Made by a program: the position numbers and the translations under genes. Positions 17,232-25,061 of a DNA stretch of 64,000 nt are shown in pieces. Below the pieces are notes generated by a model. The model saw only the letters and a program-made list of their open reading frames with translations. It made no database searches and was not told where the DNA came from. Position 1 is the first letter of the stretch, and the number at the start of each line of letters is the position of its first letter. This DNA comes from Massilia aquatica (GTDB lineage Bacteria; Pseudomonadota; Gammaproteobacteria; Burkholderiales; Burkholderiaceae_D), in contig NZ_VVIW01000018.1 in NCBI RefSeq assembly GCF_011682045.1, forward strand, positions 62,001 to 126,000. Reading direction: 5' to 3'.

Positions 17232-18103
17232 GCCCTCTTCATGGCAGGGAAAAACTGCCATTCCAGGTTGACGCCGAGCGTGGCGCAGGCGATCAGCGCA
17301 AAGCCGGCCAGTTGCAGCGCGCCGATCGCGTGGCGGTAGACCAGGTAGTCGACCACCAGTGCCGAGGCCGGATACAAAAAGGTGAGCACGGCGATGGCGG
17401 CCGTCTGCATGCGCGGCGTGGCGCCGTACACCATCACGTAGGCGAGCGCGGTCGGGACCAGGCCCAGGCCGGCCAGCCACCCCCACTGGGCCGCGCCAAT
17501 GCCGCCAGCCGGCATGCTGAAAAACCCGGCCGTCAGCACGGTGCCGGTGAGGCAGTGGGTCAACGCGGTGAGCTGGGGCGGCATGGCGCGGATGGCGCGC
17601 GTGGTGAGCGTGACACCGGCATAGGCGATGGCCGCGCCGAGCGTGAAGGCAATGCCGGTCAGATACGCGGAATCGAGCGTCATGCCGCTTTTCAGCCCGC
17701 ATGCCAGCACCAGGCCGGCGAATCCCACGCCGACCCAGCCGACGCTATGCGCGCTCACCCGTTCCTTGAGCAGGAGCGCACCGAAGATCAGCACCAGGAA
17801 CGGCTGCACGTGGTACACGATGGTGGTCATGGAAATGCCGATGCGGGCGATGGCTTCGAAGAACATCACCCAGTTCAGGCACATCAGGACGCCGCTGCCG
17901 AGCGCGAGTCCGAGGTTCTTGAGCGACACGTTCTGTTTCGTGAGCAAGCCTTTGTACGCGCAGTACGCCAGCAGGATGGCGGCCCCGAAGGCGCAGCGGA
18001 AAAACACGGTCATGACCGGCGCCAGGCCGGCTTCATGAAAGAAAATACCGAGCGTGCCAATCATGATCATGGCGGCGGCGAACGAGACGGCGGGATTGGA
18101 CAT
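17228..18103 (-). CDS. EamA/DMT-family transporter
   Basis: A 291-residue inner-membrane protein with ten predicted helices in two EamA repeats, of the drug/metabolite transporter superfamily (RhaT/YdcZ-like exporters). The substrate cannot be deduced. AGGAGAG lies 5 bases upstream of the ATG at 18103. It is the first gene of the run ending with the L7/L12-like gene, and is divergent from the LysR gene at 18201. This arrangement makes it the most likely target of that regulator. Confidence 0.85.
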   Translation of the reverse strand: MSNPAVSFAAAMIMIGTLGIFFHEAGLAPVMTVFFRCAFGAAILLAYCAYKGLLTKQNVSLKNLGLALGSGVLMCLNWVMFFEAIARIGISMTTIVYHVQPFLVLIFGALLLKERVSAHSVGWVGVGFAGLVLACGLKSGMTLDSAYLTGIAFTLGAAIAYAGVTLTTRAIRAMPPQLTALTHCLTGTVLTAGFFSMPAGGIGAAQWGWLAGLGLVPTALAYVMVYGATPRMQTAAIAVLTFLYPASALVVDYLVYRHAIGALQLAGFALIACATLGVNLEWQFFPAMKRA

Positions 18104-18200
18104 GCTTGCTCTCCTGTGAGTGGTTTCGGGCTATCATCGGACAGCGCCACACATCAAACAAGCTGATTTATCTGATGAAATCCATTCGAAAATCGAAACC

Positions 18201-19067
18201 ATGAATCCAGACCTGAACCTGAACCAGCTGCGTACCTTCGTGGCCGCGTCCGACAGCATGAGCTTCGTCGGCGCGGCCGATGCCGTGCACCGTTCGCAGG
18301 CGGCGGTGAGCATGCAGATCATGAAGCTCGAAGACACGGTCGGCCAGGCGCTGTTTGCGCGCCACACGCGGCGCATCGAACTGACGGCGGCGGGCGAGCG
18401 CCTGCTGCCGTACGCGCGCCAGATGCTGGCGCTCGAAGCGCAGGCGCTGGCCGCGCTGCGCACGCAGGAAGTGGTCGGGCGCGTGGTGCTCGGCGCGCCG
18501 GACGACTACGTGGCGTCCCTGCTGCCGCCGGTGCTGGAACGCTTCACCAAGCTGTTCGCCAATGTCGAAATCGAGCTGGTGTGCCTGCAAAGCACGCTGC
18601 TCAAGCCGCTGCTGCAAAAGGGCCAGATCGACCTGGCGCTGGTGACGCGCGCCGAGGACCTGGAAGGAACCCTGATCCGGCGTGAAGAGATGGTCTGGGT
18701 CGGCTCGCAACGCCATGCGGTGTGGAAAAAATCGCCGCTGCCGGTGGCGCTGTTCGACAAGGGCTGCATGGCGCGCGAGCACACCCTTGCGGCGCTGGAC
18801 AAAAGCGGCAGGCCGTATGGCGCCAGCTACAGCAGCCCGAGCCTGCTGGGCATCGTGGCGATGGTCGATGCGGGCCTGGCGGTGGCGGCCTTGGCCGAGT
18901 GCAGCATCCCGCCGCACCTGGTGCGCCTGGGCCACGCCGAAGGCTTGCCGCCGCTCGAACCGCTCGAGGTGGTGCTGATCCGCGGCCGCAGCAGCAATAC
19001 CCCGGCGGTGGAATGCCTGGCCGGCGAGATCATGGCGGCCTTGCGGCCGTTACGCGCGGTAGCGTGA
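18201..19067 (+). CDS. LysR-family transcriptional regulator
   Basis: A 288-residue regulator. The winged helix-turn-helix occupies residues 1-65 (LNQLRTFVAASDSMSFVGAA, then QAAVSMQIMKLE), followed by the linker helix and a periplasmic-binding-protein-like effector domain (VVLGAPDDYV onward). The ATG at 18201 is chosen because the helix-turn-helix starts at once; upstream in-frame codons add nothing recognisable. The 97-bp divergent gap to the EamA transporter gene probably contains its operator. Confidence 0.88.
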   Translation: MNPDLNLNQLRTFVAASDSMSFVGAADAVHRSQAAVSMQIMKLEDTVGQALFARHTRRIELTAAGERLLPYARQMLALEAQALAALRTQEVVGRVVLGAPDDYVASLLPPVLERFTKLFANVEIELVCLQSTLLKPLLQKGQIDLALVTRAEDLEGTLIRREEMVWVGSQRHAVWKKSPLPVALFDKGCMAREHTLAALDKSGRPYGASYSSPSLLGIVAMVDAGLAVAALAECSIPPHLVRLGHAEGLPPLEPLEVVLIRGRSSNTPAVECLAGEIMAALRPLRAVA

Positions 19068-19083
19068 TTGTGGGTAAGGGCGG

Positions 19084-19120
19084 CGCTAATTAAAAAATTG
19101 GTCGTTTTTTTTAATTAGCG
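19084..19120 (+). terminator. Hairpin after the LysR gene
   Basis: CGCTAATTAAAAAA (19084-19097) pairs with the T-rich segment ending TTAATTAGCG (19105-19120). The stem is AT-rich with the T tract inside it. It sits 16 bp after the LysR stop and can act in both directions. Its core CTAATTAAA also appears in the ends of the element at 11574-11745. Confidence 0.5.
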
Positions 19121-19123
19121 GGC

Positions 19124-19273
19124 CTACTCGTCAACAACGCCCTCCATGCACTGGAAACGCTTGGCATTGTCAGGAAGATTACCGGGAAGTCGCGTTCACG
19201 CGTCTACTGTTGCCAGGCATTCCTGACTATCCTGGGGGACGCAATGCAGAATGCGCGCACCGCTGGCGGATAA
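19124..19273 (+). pseudogene. C-terminal remnant of a Fic-family protein
   Basis: Read in frame from 19124, 49 codons before the TAA at 19271-19273 give VNNALHALETLGIVRKITGK, then SRSRVYCCQAFLTILGD. This matches the C-terminal winged-helix part of many Fic/DOC AMPylase-type proteins (a V..AL..LE.LGIV.E.TG..R.RV...YL.IL pattern). There is no start codon or upstream Fic domain: the frame is closed by a stop inside the terminator hairpin just before. It is therefore a fragment, probably left after deletion. The assignment rests on pattern memory. Confidence 0.5.
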
Positions 19274-19326
19274 ACGCCCGCGCGGTTCAATGCCGGCAGC
19301 GTTGATTGACCCGGCGGCCCTGGTCG

Positions 19327-19353
19327 AAAAAAAGCCAGCCTCGAAGGCTGGCT
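19327..19353 (-). terminator. Rho-independent terminator of the DUF3592 gene
   Basis: AGCCAGCC (19333-19340) pairs with GGCTGGCT (19346-19353) around a 5-base loop, and on the minus strand the stem is followed by seven T. It lies 43 bp after the stop of the minus-strand gene at 19396. Confidence 0.85.
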
Positions 19354-19395
19354 TGTTCGCTGGCGGCAGCGGCCAGGCGCCGCCGCGGGTGTGCA

Positions 19396-19848
19396 TCAGC
19401 GGCGCAGCGCCGGGAATTTCCAGAGCAGCACCAGGGTACCGATAAACGCCATGAACAGGCCGATGCCGGCGCCGGCCAGGACGGCGCTCATGATGCCTTC
19501 CTTGGGATCGCGCGTGTCGTATTCGGTCTTGAAAATGCTGTCGTCCGGCTTGCCGGTGGCGAAGGCGATCTGCACCGGCGAGGCCGCCATTTTCTCGGCT
19601 TCTTCGACCGTATCGAACCAATCCGTGTCTTTCTTGAAGGTGGCGCCGTCAACCGTGTAGCTGTAGTTCACCTGGTAGGTGACGCGGCTCTTCTTGGTTC
19701 GCTTGGTGATGCCTTCCGGCGTGGCCAGCACGAACACCGGCGACTTGGCAATGGCGTTATGGGTATCGATCTTCTTGATGTTCACCCAGGTGCAGAAGGC
19801 AAAGGCCAGTGCAAACAGAACGAGGAAGGTTAGGAACGGTTTCTTCAT
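19396..19848 (-). CDS. DUF3592-like membrane protein
   Basis: A 150-residue protein with a hydrophobic segment at each end (residues 5-22 and about 120-143). The extracytoplasmic part between them contains VTYQVNYSYTVDGATFKKDT and PVQIAFATGKPDDSIFK, the layout of DUF3592 proteins. Function unknown. The ATG at 19848 directly precedes MKKPFLTFL. It is monocistronic, with a clear terminator downstream. Confidence 0.65.
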   Translation of the reverse strand: MKKPFLTFLVLFALAFAFCTWVNIKKIDTHNAIAKSPVFVLATPEGITKRTKKSRVTYQVNYSYTVDGATFKKDTDWFDTVEEAEKMAASPVQIAFATGKPDDSIFKTEYDTRDPKEGIMSAVLAGAGIGLFMAFIGTLVLLWKFPALRR

Positions 19849-20051
19849 GATGACTCACGGATATTGTGTAGTTAAAAACGCAACAAGTATCCCATATCGC
19901 TCGTCAATACGCCCGTTAATTATTGCACTTTCGCGATTTCTGTTTCATTATTGCAACGTGGCTTGTTTACTCACTGTGACGACTTCGTCGCTCTTCTGCG
20001 CCTAATACGTTGCGAACCACGGCGCGCTGCGCTCGCCATCCTGGAATCTTT

Positions 20052-20617
20052 ATGCTGATAATCACTAACGGCTTACTAGCGGCAAGCGACGGCCATGCTT
20101 ACCCGCTGCGCACGCTGGCATGGTCCGGCGCGGCAATTGTGGACGCCTGCCCGGTCCAGGCGCAGTATGGCGCCCTGCTGGTACTGACAGCCGATGGCGC
20201 GCATGCGGCCGTGGTGGTCGACGGCGGCCAGCACGGCATCGTGGTCGCTGTCCAGCGCCGTCACCATGCGCCTCGACGGCGGCGATTATCATGCCGAACA
20301 GGTGCCCTTCAGTGCCTGCTTCCTGCGCCATGCGGGGCGCAATGTGCTGGTCCACCGCAGCGCATGGAACCGCCTCGACGTTGCCGATGCGGCGAGCGGC
20401 GCGTCGCTGACCGAACGCGTGTTCGACGAGCCCGAGGGTGACAAGTCCCCCGGGCACTACCACAACCGCTTCCGTGGACGGATCGCCCCAGCCCGGACGA
20501 CAGCCGCCTGCTCGACGATGGATGGATCTGGGCGCCGGTGAGGAACATGCCAGCCTGGTGGCCGTCGGGCCGGCATCGATCGTCGCGTTGCCGCTGGCGT
20601 GGCTGGAGCGGGCTTGA
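20052..20617 (+). pseudogene. Decayed hypothetical gene (beta-propeller-like family)
   Basis: A coherent protein is spread over different frames. From 20052 it reads LLAASDGHAYPLRTLAWSGA up to HGIVVA near 20245, then in the next frame SLSSAVTMRLDGGDYHAEQV and VFDEPEGDKSPGHYHNRFRG up to about 20485. After that comes SPDDSRLLDDGWIWAPV in another frame, and finally EEHASLVAVGPASIVALPLA before TGA at 20615-20617. The DDGWIW element resembles an uncharacterised bacterial family with an SPDGRxLLDDGWVWHPVG motif. At least two frameshifts make it a pseudogene. The start is uncertain. Confidence 0.6.
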
Positions 20618-20630
20618 CAGGCCAGCAGGC

Positions 20631-21320
20631 TCAGGGCGCGTCCGGATCGAAGTAGCGCCGCGACAAACCGCTGCGCCCGGGAAAAAACTTGAAATAGGGA
20701 CGCGCCTGGTCGATGGTGAGCGCGACCGGGGGATGCGCCATCAGGCGTTCGACATAGGCCGCCAGGCGCCTGTGCTCTGGCGCGGGCGGCACGTAGGCCA
20801 TGGCATAGAACAGGGCGGGCGCGGCGGCGCAGTCGGCCATGCTGAAGGCGTCGGCGGCGACCCAGGTGCGGCCGTCGAGCTGGCGTTCGATGAAGCCATA
20901 GGCCGACGCCAGGCCAGCGCGCGCCTGGGCCACGGCGCCTGCGTCGCGCTCCCCCTCGGGACGCAGCAGGTCGGCGGTCAGCGCCTGCATCGGCGTCATC
21001 ACGTACAGGTCGAACAGGCGGTCCCACAGGCGCACCTCCAGCGCCGCGTCGGGCGCAGCGGGAATGAGCGTGCGGCCGGGAATGGCATGGTGACGCTGCA
21101 GATATTCGACGATGATGCTCGTTTCAAGCACCGGGCGTGGCCCGTCCATGAGCAGCGGCATCTTGCCTGTCGGGCACAGCGCCAGATGCGCGGCGCGCTC
21201 GCCGGGGTCGCCCAGGTTGAGCAGGCGCTTGTCGACGTCGATGCCCAGCACGTCGAGCGCGATCAGTACTTTGTGGCAGCAGGAAGACAGCGGGTGGTAG
21301 TGCAAGGTGAGCGCATGCAT
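20631..21320 (-). CDS. Glutathione S-transferase-like protein
   Basis: A 229-residue two-domain GST. The thioredoxin-like N-terminal domain begins LTLHYHPLSSCCHKVLIALD, has the cis-proline region TGKMPLLMDG and the glutathione-contacting ETSIIVEYL; the all-helical C-terminal domain follows. SSCCHK is at the catalytic Ser/Cys position. Probably cytosolic; substrate unknown. I use the ATG at 21320 because it starts the first strand; 20 extra codons upstream are open. Confidence 0.85.
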   Translation of the reverse strand: MHALTLHYHPLSSCCHKVLIALDVLGIDVDKRLLNLGDPGERAAHLALCPTGKMPLLMDGPRPVLETSIIVEYLQRHHAIPGRTLIPAAPDAALEVRLWDRLFDLYVMTPMQALTADLLRPEGERDAGAVAQARAGLASAYGFIERQLDGRTWVAADAFSMADCAAAPALFYAMAYVPPAPEHRRLAAYVERLMAHPPVALTIDQARPYFKFFPGRSGLSRRYFDPDAP

Positions 21321-21476
21321 GGGAGGGCCTGTGCGGTTTGCGGAGTTGGAAATGATGCGCCGGTTGGAGCCCGGAGTCAAAAATCGCTGTGGCGCCCGGT
21401 ACTGGTGGATCTGTCGGAAAACTTTACACTCTTGAAAAGATGTGACAAGGCCACTAATTTATCCTATTCACAACTT

Positions 21477-21492
21477 GTTGATTATTATCAAC
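21477..21492. promoter_or_regulatory. Inverted repeat upstream of the sigma-54-type promoter
   Basis: GTTGAT and ATCAAC form a perfect 6-bp inverted repeat around TATT, 20 bp upstream of the -24 element at 21512. CAACTTGTTG just before it (21471-21480) is also palindromic. Possible binding site of a regulator of the PEP-CTERM gene; not established. Confidence 0.3.
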
Positions 21493-21511
21493 TTTTCAAG
21501 TGAATGGGAAA

Positions 21512-21529
21512 TTGGCATGAAATTTGCTT
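21512..21529 (+). promoter_or_regulatory. Sigma-54 (-24/-12) promoter of the PEP-CTERM gene
   Basis: TTGGCATGAAATTTGCTT matches the RpoN consensus TGGCAC-N5-TTGCW, with GG at 21514-21515 and GC at 21526-21527, exactly 12 bases apart. The start codon of the PEP-CTERM gene is 37 bp further on, so transcription would begin near 21539. PEP-CTERM genes in other proteobacteria are known to be controlled by the PrsK/PrsR system together with RpoN, which supports the reading. Confidence 0.7.
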
Positions 21530-21565
21530 GTACAGATGATCATTTATCTTATCGGAATACGCGTT

Positions 21566-22225
21566 ATGAAATTCAAGATTGGCAAAGCCCTCCTCATCGC
21601 ATCGACCCTGCTGGCGGCATCGAGCCAGGCCTCGGTTGCGCGCCTCACCATGGCGGCCGCACCAGGCGAGTATGACTTTATCAGCGGAGGAAAGCTGGTT
21701 GACAATGTGTACTCTTCTAACGATCCGCTGCTCTACTGGAGCTTCGCCAGCTTCACCAACAGTCACGGTACGGCCGCTGCTCCGGCGACCGATTACATTT
21801 CGTTCATTTTCCTCCTTAACACCCCGCGCGCTACGGACGACAAGTACGCCATGCTGGATTTTTCGACGCGCGAATTGGGCATGCCGTTGACAGCCGGAGT
21901 CACGTACACGAATGCGGAGAGAGCCGTTTTCCCATCGGCCGGCCATCCCGGCCTGTCCGTAAGCTACGACCATCGGGCCTGCAACAGGCTGACAGGCGGT
22001 TTCACCATCAATCAGTTGAGCTTCAAATCCGGCGCCATCGATATGTTCGACGCGTCTTTCAACCAATCCTGCGATGGCGGCGCGCTCATGAACGGCACGT
22101 TGTATTACAACGCCAGCCTGACCGCGCTGCCGGCCAACAATGTACCGGAACCAGGCTCGCTGGCCTTGCTCGGCCTGGGTATTGCGGGGCTTGGTATCGC
22201 ACGGCGCCGCAAGCAGGCACGCTAA
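21566..22225 (+). CDS. PEP-CTERM sorting-domain surface protein
   Basis: A 219-residue exported protein. It has a signal peptide (KIGKALLIASTLLAASSQAS), a Ser/Thr/Asn-rich body without a known domain, and a C-terminal sorting signal made of VPEP, the hydrophobic stretch GSLALLGLGIAGLGIA and RRRKQAR. This is the standard substrate signal of exosortase (EpsH/XrtA), which cleaves and anchors or releases the protein during exopolysaccharide export. No exosortase gene is in the window. Start is the ATG at 21566, 37 bp after a sigma-54-type promoter; the frame is open from 21524 but that part precedes the expected transcription start. Confidence 0.88.
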   Translation: MKFKIGKALLIASTLLAASSQASVARLTMAAAPGEYDFISGGKLVDNVYSSNDPLLYWSFASFTNSHGTAAAPATDYISFIFLLNTPRATDDKYAMLDFSTRELGMPLTAGVTYTNAERAVFPSAGHPGLSVSYDHRACNRLTGGFTINQLSFKSGAIDMFDASFNQSCDGGALMNGTLYYNASLTALPANNVPEPGSLALLGLGIAGLGIARRRKQAR

Positions 22226-22286
22226 GCGGCGCCAGTCTCCCCCGGCAAGCGGCGCGCCTGCGTCGCGCACTTCGGAAAAGGCTGGC

Positions 22287-23819
22287 TCAGCGGTCGGTGA
22301 GGGGATTGTGGAAATGCCGGCCGGTGCTGGCCGCCTGCGGCGCAATCGACAGCAGGACCGGCAGCAGCCGATCGTACAACTGCTGGGCGTCGCGCCGGCG
22401 CTCCTTGCTCAAGTCGCTGGCAAATGTCATTTTTGCCAGCCAGCCCAGGAGGGAGTCAGCAGACGCCGGGTCGCTTGCCACAGCCCGGGGGAAGATCTGC
22501 ACCAGACGCTCGGCCGCCCTGCCGCCAAGCCGGGTGTCCTTGCTGTGCATCGCATTGGCGAGCACGTGCGCGGCGGCGTCGGGCCGAATCGCCACCACGT
22601 GTTCCATCTGCGCCCAGAACTTGTCGACCATGATGGCGTGCAGGGCATGTTCGGGGCAAGGCGGCAGGTCGACGTTGCGGCCGCTTCCGCTGCTCCGATA
22701 GCGTGGCGCGAGCAGGCCGTCCAGCTCCTCGAGCAGCGTACTGCAAAGGTAGGCGTGGCTGCGCCAATCGGCGTCGGGCGCGGCCTGGCGCAGCGCGATC
22801 GCATCGGTGTAGTGAACCAACGCCTGCGCCGCCGCCGGCTGATCGACCGCATTCACGGCGATCGTGAACAAATTGCCCAGGGCTTCATGCCAATCATCCA
22901 TGCGCCGGGTGGCTACCAGGGCCGCCGCGCTCGCCGCCGGATACCATGGCGTGTCCCGATGCGCGGTGCGCAGCAGCGTGCACCAGGCACGCGCCAGTGG
23001 TTGCGGCTTGTCCGAGTGCGCTGCCGGGATGGCACTGAGCAGGGCGAACAGGTCGGCAGCGACCTCGCGCGCCAGCCTGTCATTGCCCGGATCGGAGTCC
23101 GGCATGGTGCGCACCTCGCACAGAAAACCGCTGAACATGACTGCGGCCAGCCAGGGGTCGAGCGCGCGCATGTTGCGACCGAGCGCCAGTAACAACTGCT
23201 TGTCGTCGCTGTTGGACAGCAGCGTGCTGGAGGCGTTGTGCGATTTGCTGCGCAAGGGCTCGATGGCGCTGCGCAGCCGCTCCGGATCGCGCGCCGATTC
23301 TTGGACCACCAGCACCAGCAGCAGCGACGTCAGTGTGTATGGTTCCCTGTGCGGCCAGTGCTCGCACAGCAGCAAGCCAAGATCGACCCGGGTGGCCAGT
23401 GGAGCGGCCGGGTCGGAGAGCCATGCCTCGAGCCGCGTCACAAGCTGCCTGTGAATCTCGAAGGACGATCCCACGGAGACCAGGCTCATCGCGGCCACCT
23501 TGAGCGCCAGTGCCGGGTCGGCGGTGTTGAGCGCATCCAGGGTCGCGAGCAGCGCCGTTGCCGGCGCCGACAGCACGGTTTCCCAGTCGCTGCGGCGAGC
23601 GTCGTCGTGGCTCTCGGGCAGCGCGCGCGCGAGCCGCGCAAATTCGCCGAAGTCGGCGTGCGGTTCGGTGTCCATCACATGACGCCGGAACTTTTCCAGC
23701 GCCTGGTCTTCTGTGGCCCGGTAGACGTTGATGAAGTTCCAGCGCAGTTCGCCCGATGGGGTATGCGTTTCGCTTCTGTTGCCGGGAAGCGGTGTGGTGG
23801 CCGTCGCAAGCTTGTCCAT
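22287..23819 (-). CDS. Uncharacterised 510-residue helical protein
   Basis: I do not recognise the family. The protein is rich in Ala, Leu and Asp/Glu, predicted mainly helical, with repeated helix pairs that could be HEAT/TPR-like (for example ALALKVAAMSLVSVG and ADSLLGWLAKMTF). There is no signal peptide, membrane segment or catalytic motif. The ATG at 23819 (MDKLATA) is preferred; the frame is open up to 23900 and neither start has a good ribosome site. It stands alone, convergent with the PEP-CTERM gene and 145 bp downstream of the membrane protein gene at 23964. Confidence 0.6.
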   Translation of the reverse strand: MDKLATATTPLPGNRSETHTPSGELRWNFINVYRATEDQALEKFRRHVMDTEPHADFGEFARLARALPESHDDARRSDWETVLSAPATALLATLDALNTADPALALKVAAMSLVSVGSSFEIHRQLVTRLEAWLSDPAAPLATRVDLGLLLCEHWPHREPYTLTSLLLVLVVQESARDPERLRSAIEPLRSKSHNASSTLLSNSDDKQLLLALGRNMRALDPWLAAVMFSGFLCEVRTMPDSDPGNDRLAREVAADLFALLSAIPAAHSDKPQPLARAWCTLLRTAHRDTPWYPAASAAALVATRRMDDWHEALGNLFTIAVNAVDQPAAAQALVHYTDAIALRQAAPDADWRSHAYLCSTLLEELDGLLAPRYRSSGSGRNVDLPPCPEHALHAIMVDKFWAQMEHVVAIRPDAAAHVLANAMHSKDTRLGGRAAERLVQIFPRAVASDPASADSLLGWLAKMTFASDLSKERRRDAQQLYDRLLPVLLSIAPQAASTGRHFHNPLTDR

Positions 23820-23963
23820 GGGATGCAATGGTAGGGGAAATAGACAGGATAACGGGGAAGCAACTTGGCAGGTTGGACGTTTTTGAGCGATGGCCAACAC
23901 TCGCCGGCGGCAGTGCTGGCAATTAACCGGGTCACCATTTTCCCATGTAACACGGCAAAGTGC

Positions 23964-24494
23964 TCAGGCTGCGCTCGCCAGATAGCTGCTGCCCGCGCCC
24001 GATGCACGCAATGACTGCCAGGTCATCAGCTGGCCTGCCAGGCGACCCAGGAAATAGCCGTTAAAGACGCCGAACAAGGCGCACACCGAGGCCGACAACA
24101 GGGCATTGTGGCTGGCGCCAGGATGCATGACCAGCGTCACGGCCGTCACGTACTTGGTGAAGAAAATCGCCACCATCATGACCAGTGGCACTGCGCTCCC
24201 ATGGACGCGCATGGTGCCGGGCGTGGCGCCGGCGCTCGCCGCCGCGCTGCTGAACTTCCAAACCAGCAACATCACCGCCACCAGCGCGCCGGCCCAGGCG
24301 CCCAGCGGGAGCACGGTGGCGCCGAACTTTGCCGCGATGTCCTGCAGCGACAATGCCAGCATGATGGCGGGAATGATGAACAGCTTACGGATCGCCATCT
24401 CGCGATCACGCATGGCAACGACGCCACGATACACCAGCAAGGCCAGAATCGCCCAAACGTAGAGTGGAGTGTGGGTCAGGATCTGGATCAGCAT
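23964..24494 (-). CDS. Small multi-spanning membrane protein (DUF6622-like)
   Basis: A 176-residue protein with about five membrane helices. It begins MLIQILTHTPLYVWAILALL and includes the charged cytoplasmic loop RDREMAIRKLFIIPAIM, which fits the DUF6622 family as I remember it; function unknown. The ATG at 24494 places the first helix at the N-terminus; an upstream in-frame extension to 24638 is hydrophilic and likely untranslated. Confidence 0.6.
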   Translation of the reverse strand: MLIQILTHTPLYVWAILALLVYRGVVAMRDREMAIRKLFIIPAIMLALSLQDIAAKFGATVLPLGAWAGALVAVMLLVWKFSSAAASAGATPGTMRVHGSAVPLVMMVAIFFTKYVTAVTLVMHPGASHNALLSASVCALFGVFNGYFLGRLAGQLMTWQSLRASGAGSSYLASAA

Positions 24495-24673
24495 GATGGG
24501 TTCCGCAAAGTTGGTTAAGTTGGCGCCACTTTGCTCGCAACCGGAGCGCGCGGGAAAGAGATGCGACGAATCGCGCGATACCGGCGCGAAATGCAGCCTG
24601 GCGGCGCCAGATGCGCAGCTGCGCGATCCCGATGCCACGAGCGAACGTCGCCGCCGGCAACCGCCCGCCCATG

Positions 24674-24714
24674 AAAAAGCCCCTGTAACGTCAATCCGTT
24701 ACACGGGCCTTTTT
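24674..24714. terminator. Bidirectional hairpin terminator
   Basis: GCCCCTGTAACG (24679-24690) pairs with CGTTACACGGGC (24697-24708) with one mismatch around a 6-base loop, flanked by A5 on one side and T5 on the other. It works for either strand. It is the first stem-loop after the minus-strand methyltransferase gene. Confidence 0.65.
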
Positions 24715-25061
24715 ACAGAGAGGGGGAGGATGCTGGCCGATCTCAGAACGGTTATACGTATAAAAAGTTGTTGTTAGGAGGCGGCCGCGTGAGTGAGTGT
24801 AGCTATACTTTCAGCTGCGCGATCGCTAGAACGTTAGTAGGCCGTCGAACAACACACACTTCACCAATATCCGAGGATTCTAGGTGGATTTGTGGGTAGG
24901 CCTGTAACGTCGATCCCGCGTCGGGGCGAAAAGGCACCCAATGCGAGCCAATCCGACTGAGTCGCCGCGTTTTAAGAGCTGATGATCACGGAAGCGCCGC
25001 GCCACCGCCGGAAACTGCGGATGTATGGCAACCACTCCGTTCCCTTGCCATGTAAACGGTT
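24715..25061. other. Gene-free flank of the islet with a possible IS remnant
   Basis: No gene is supported here. CCTGTAACGTCGATCC at 24901-24916 repeats, with one mismatch, CCTGTAACGTCAATCC at 24682-24697 in the terminator. On the minus strand 24803-24985 is open and includes the reading GSHWVPFRPDAGSTLQ. The underlying DNA (GGGTGCCTTTTCGCCCCGAC on the minus strand) resembles the terminal repeats of IS21-family elements, so it may be an insertion-sequence end. That is a weak inference. Confidence 0.3.
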
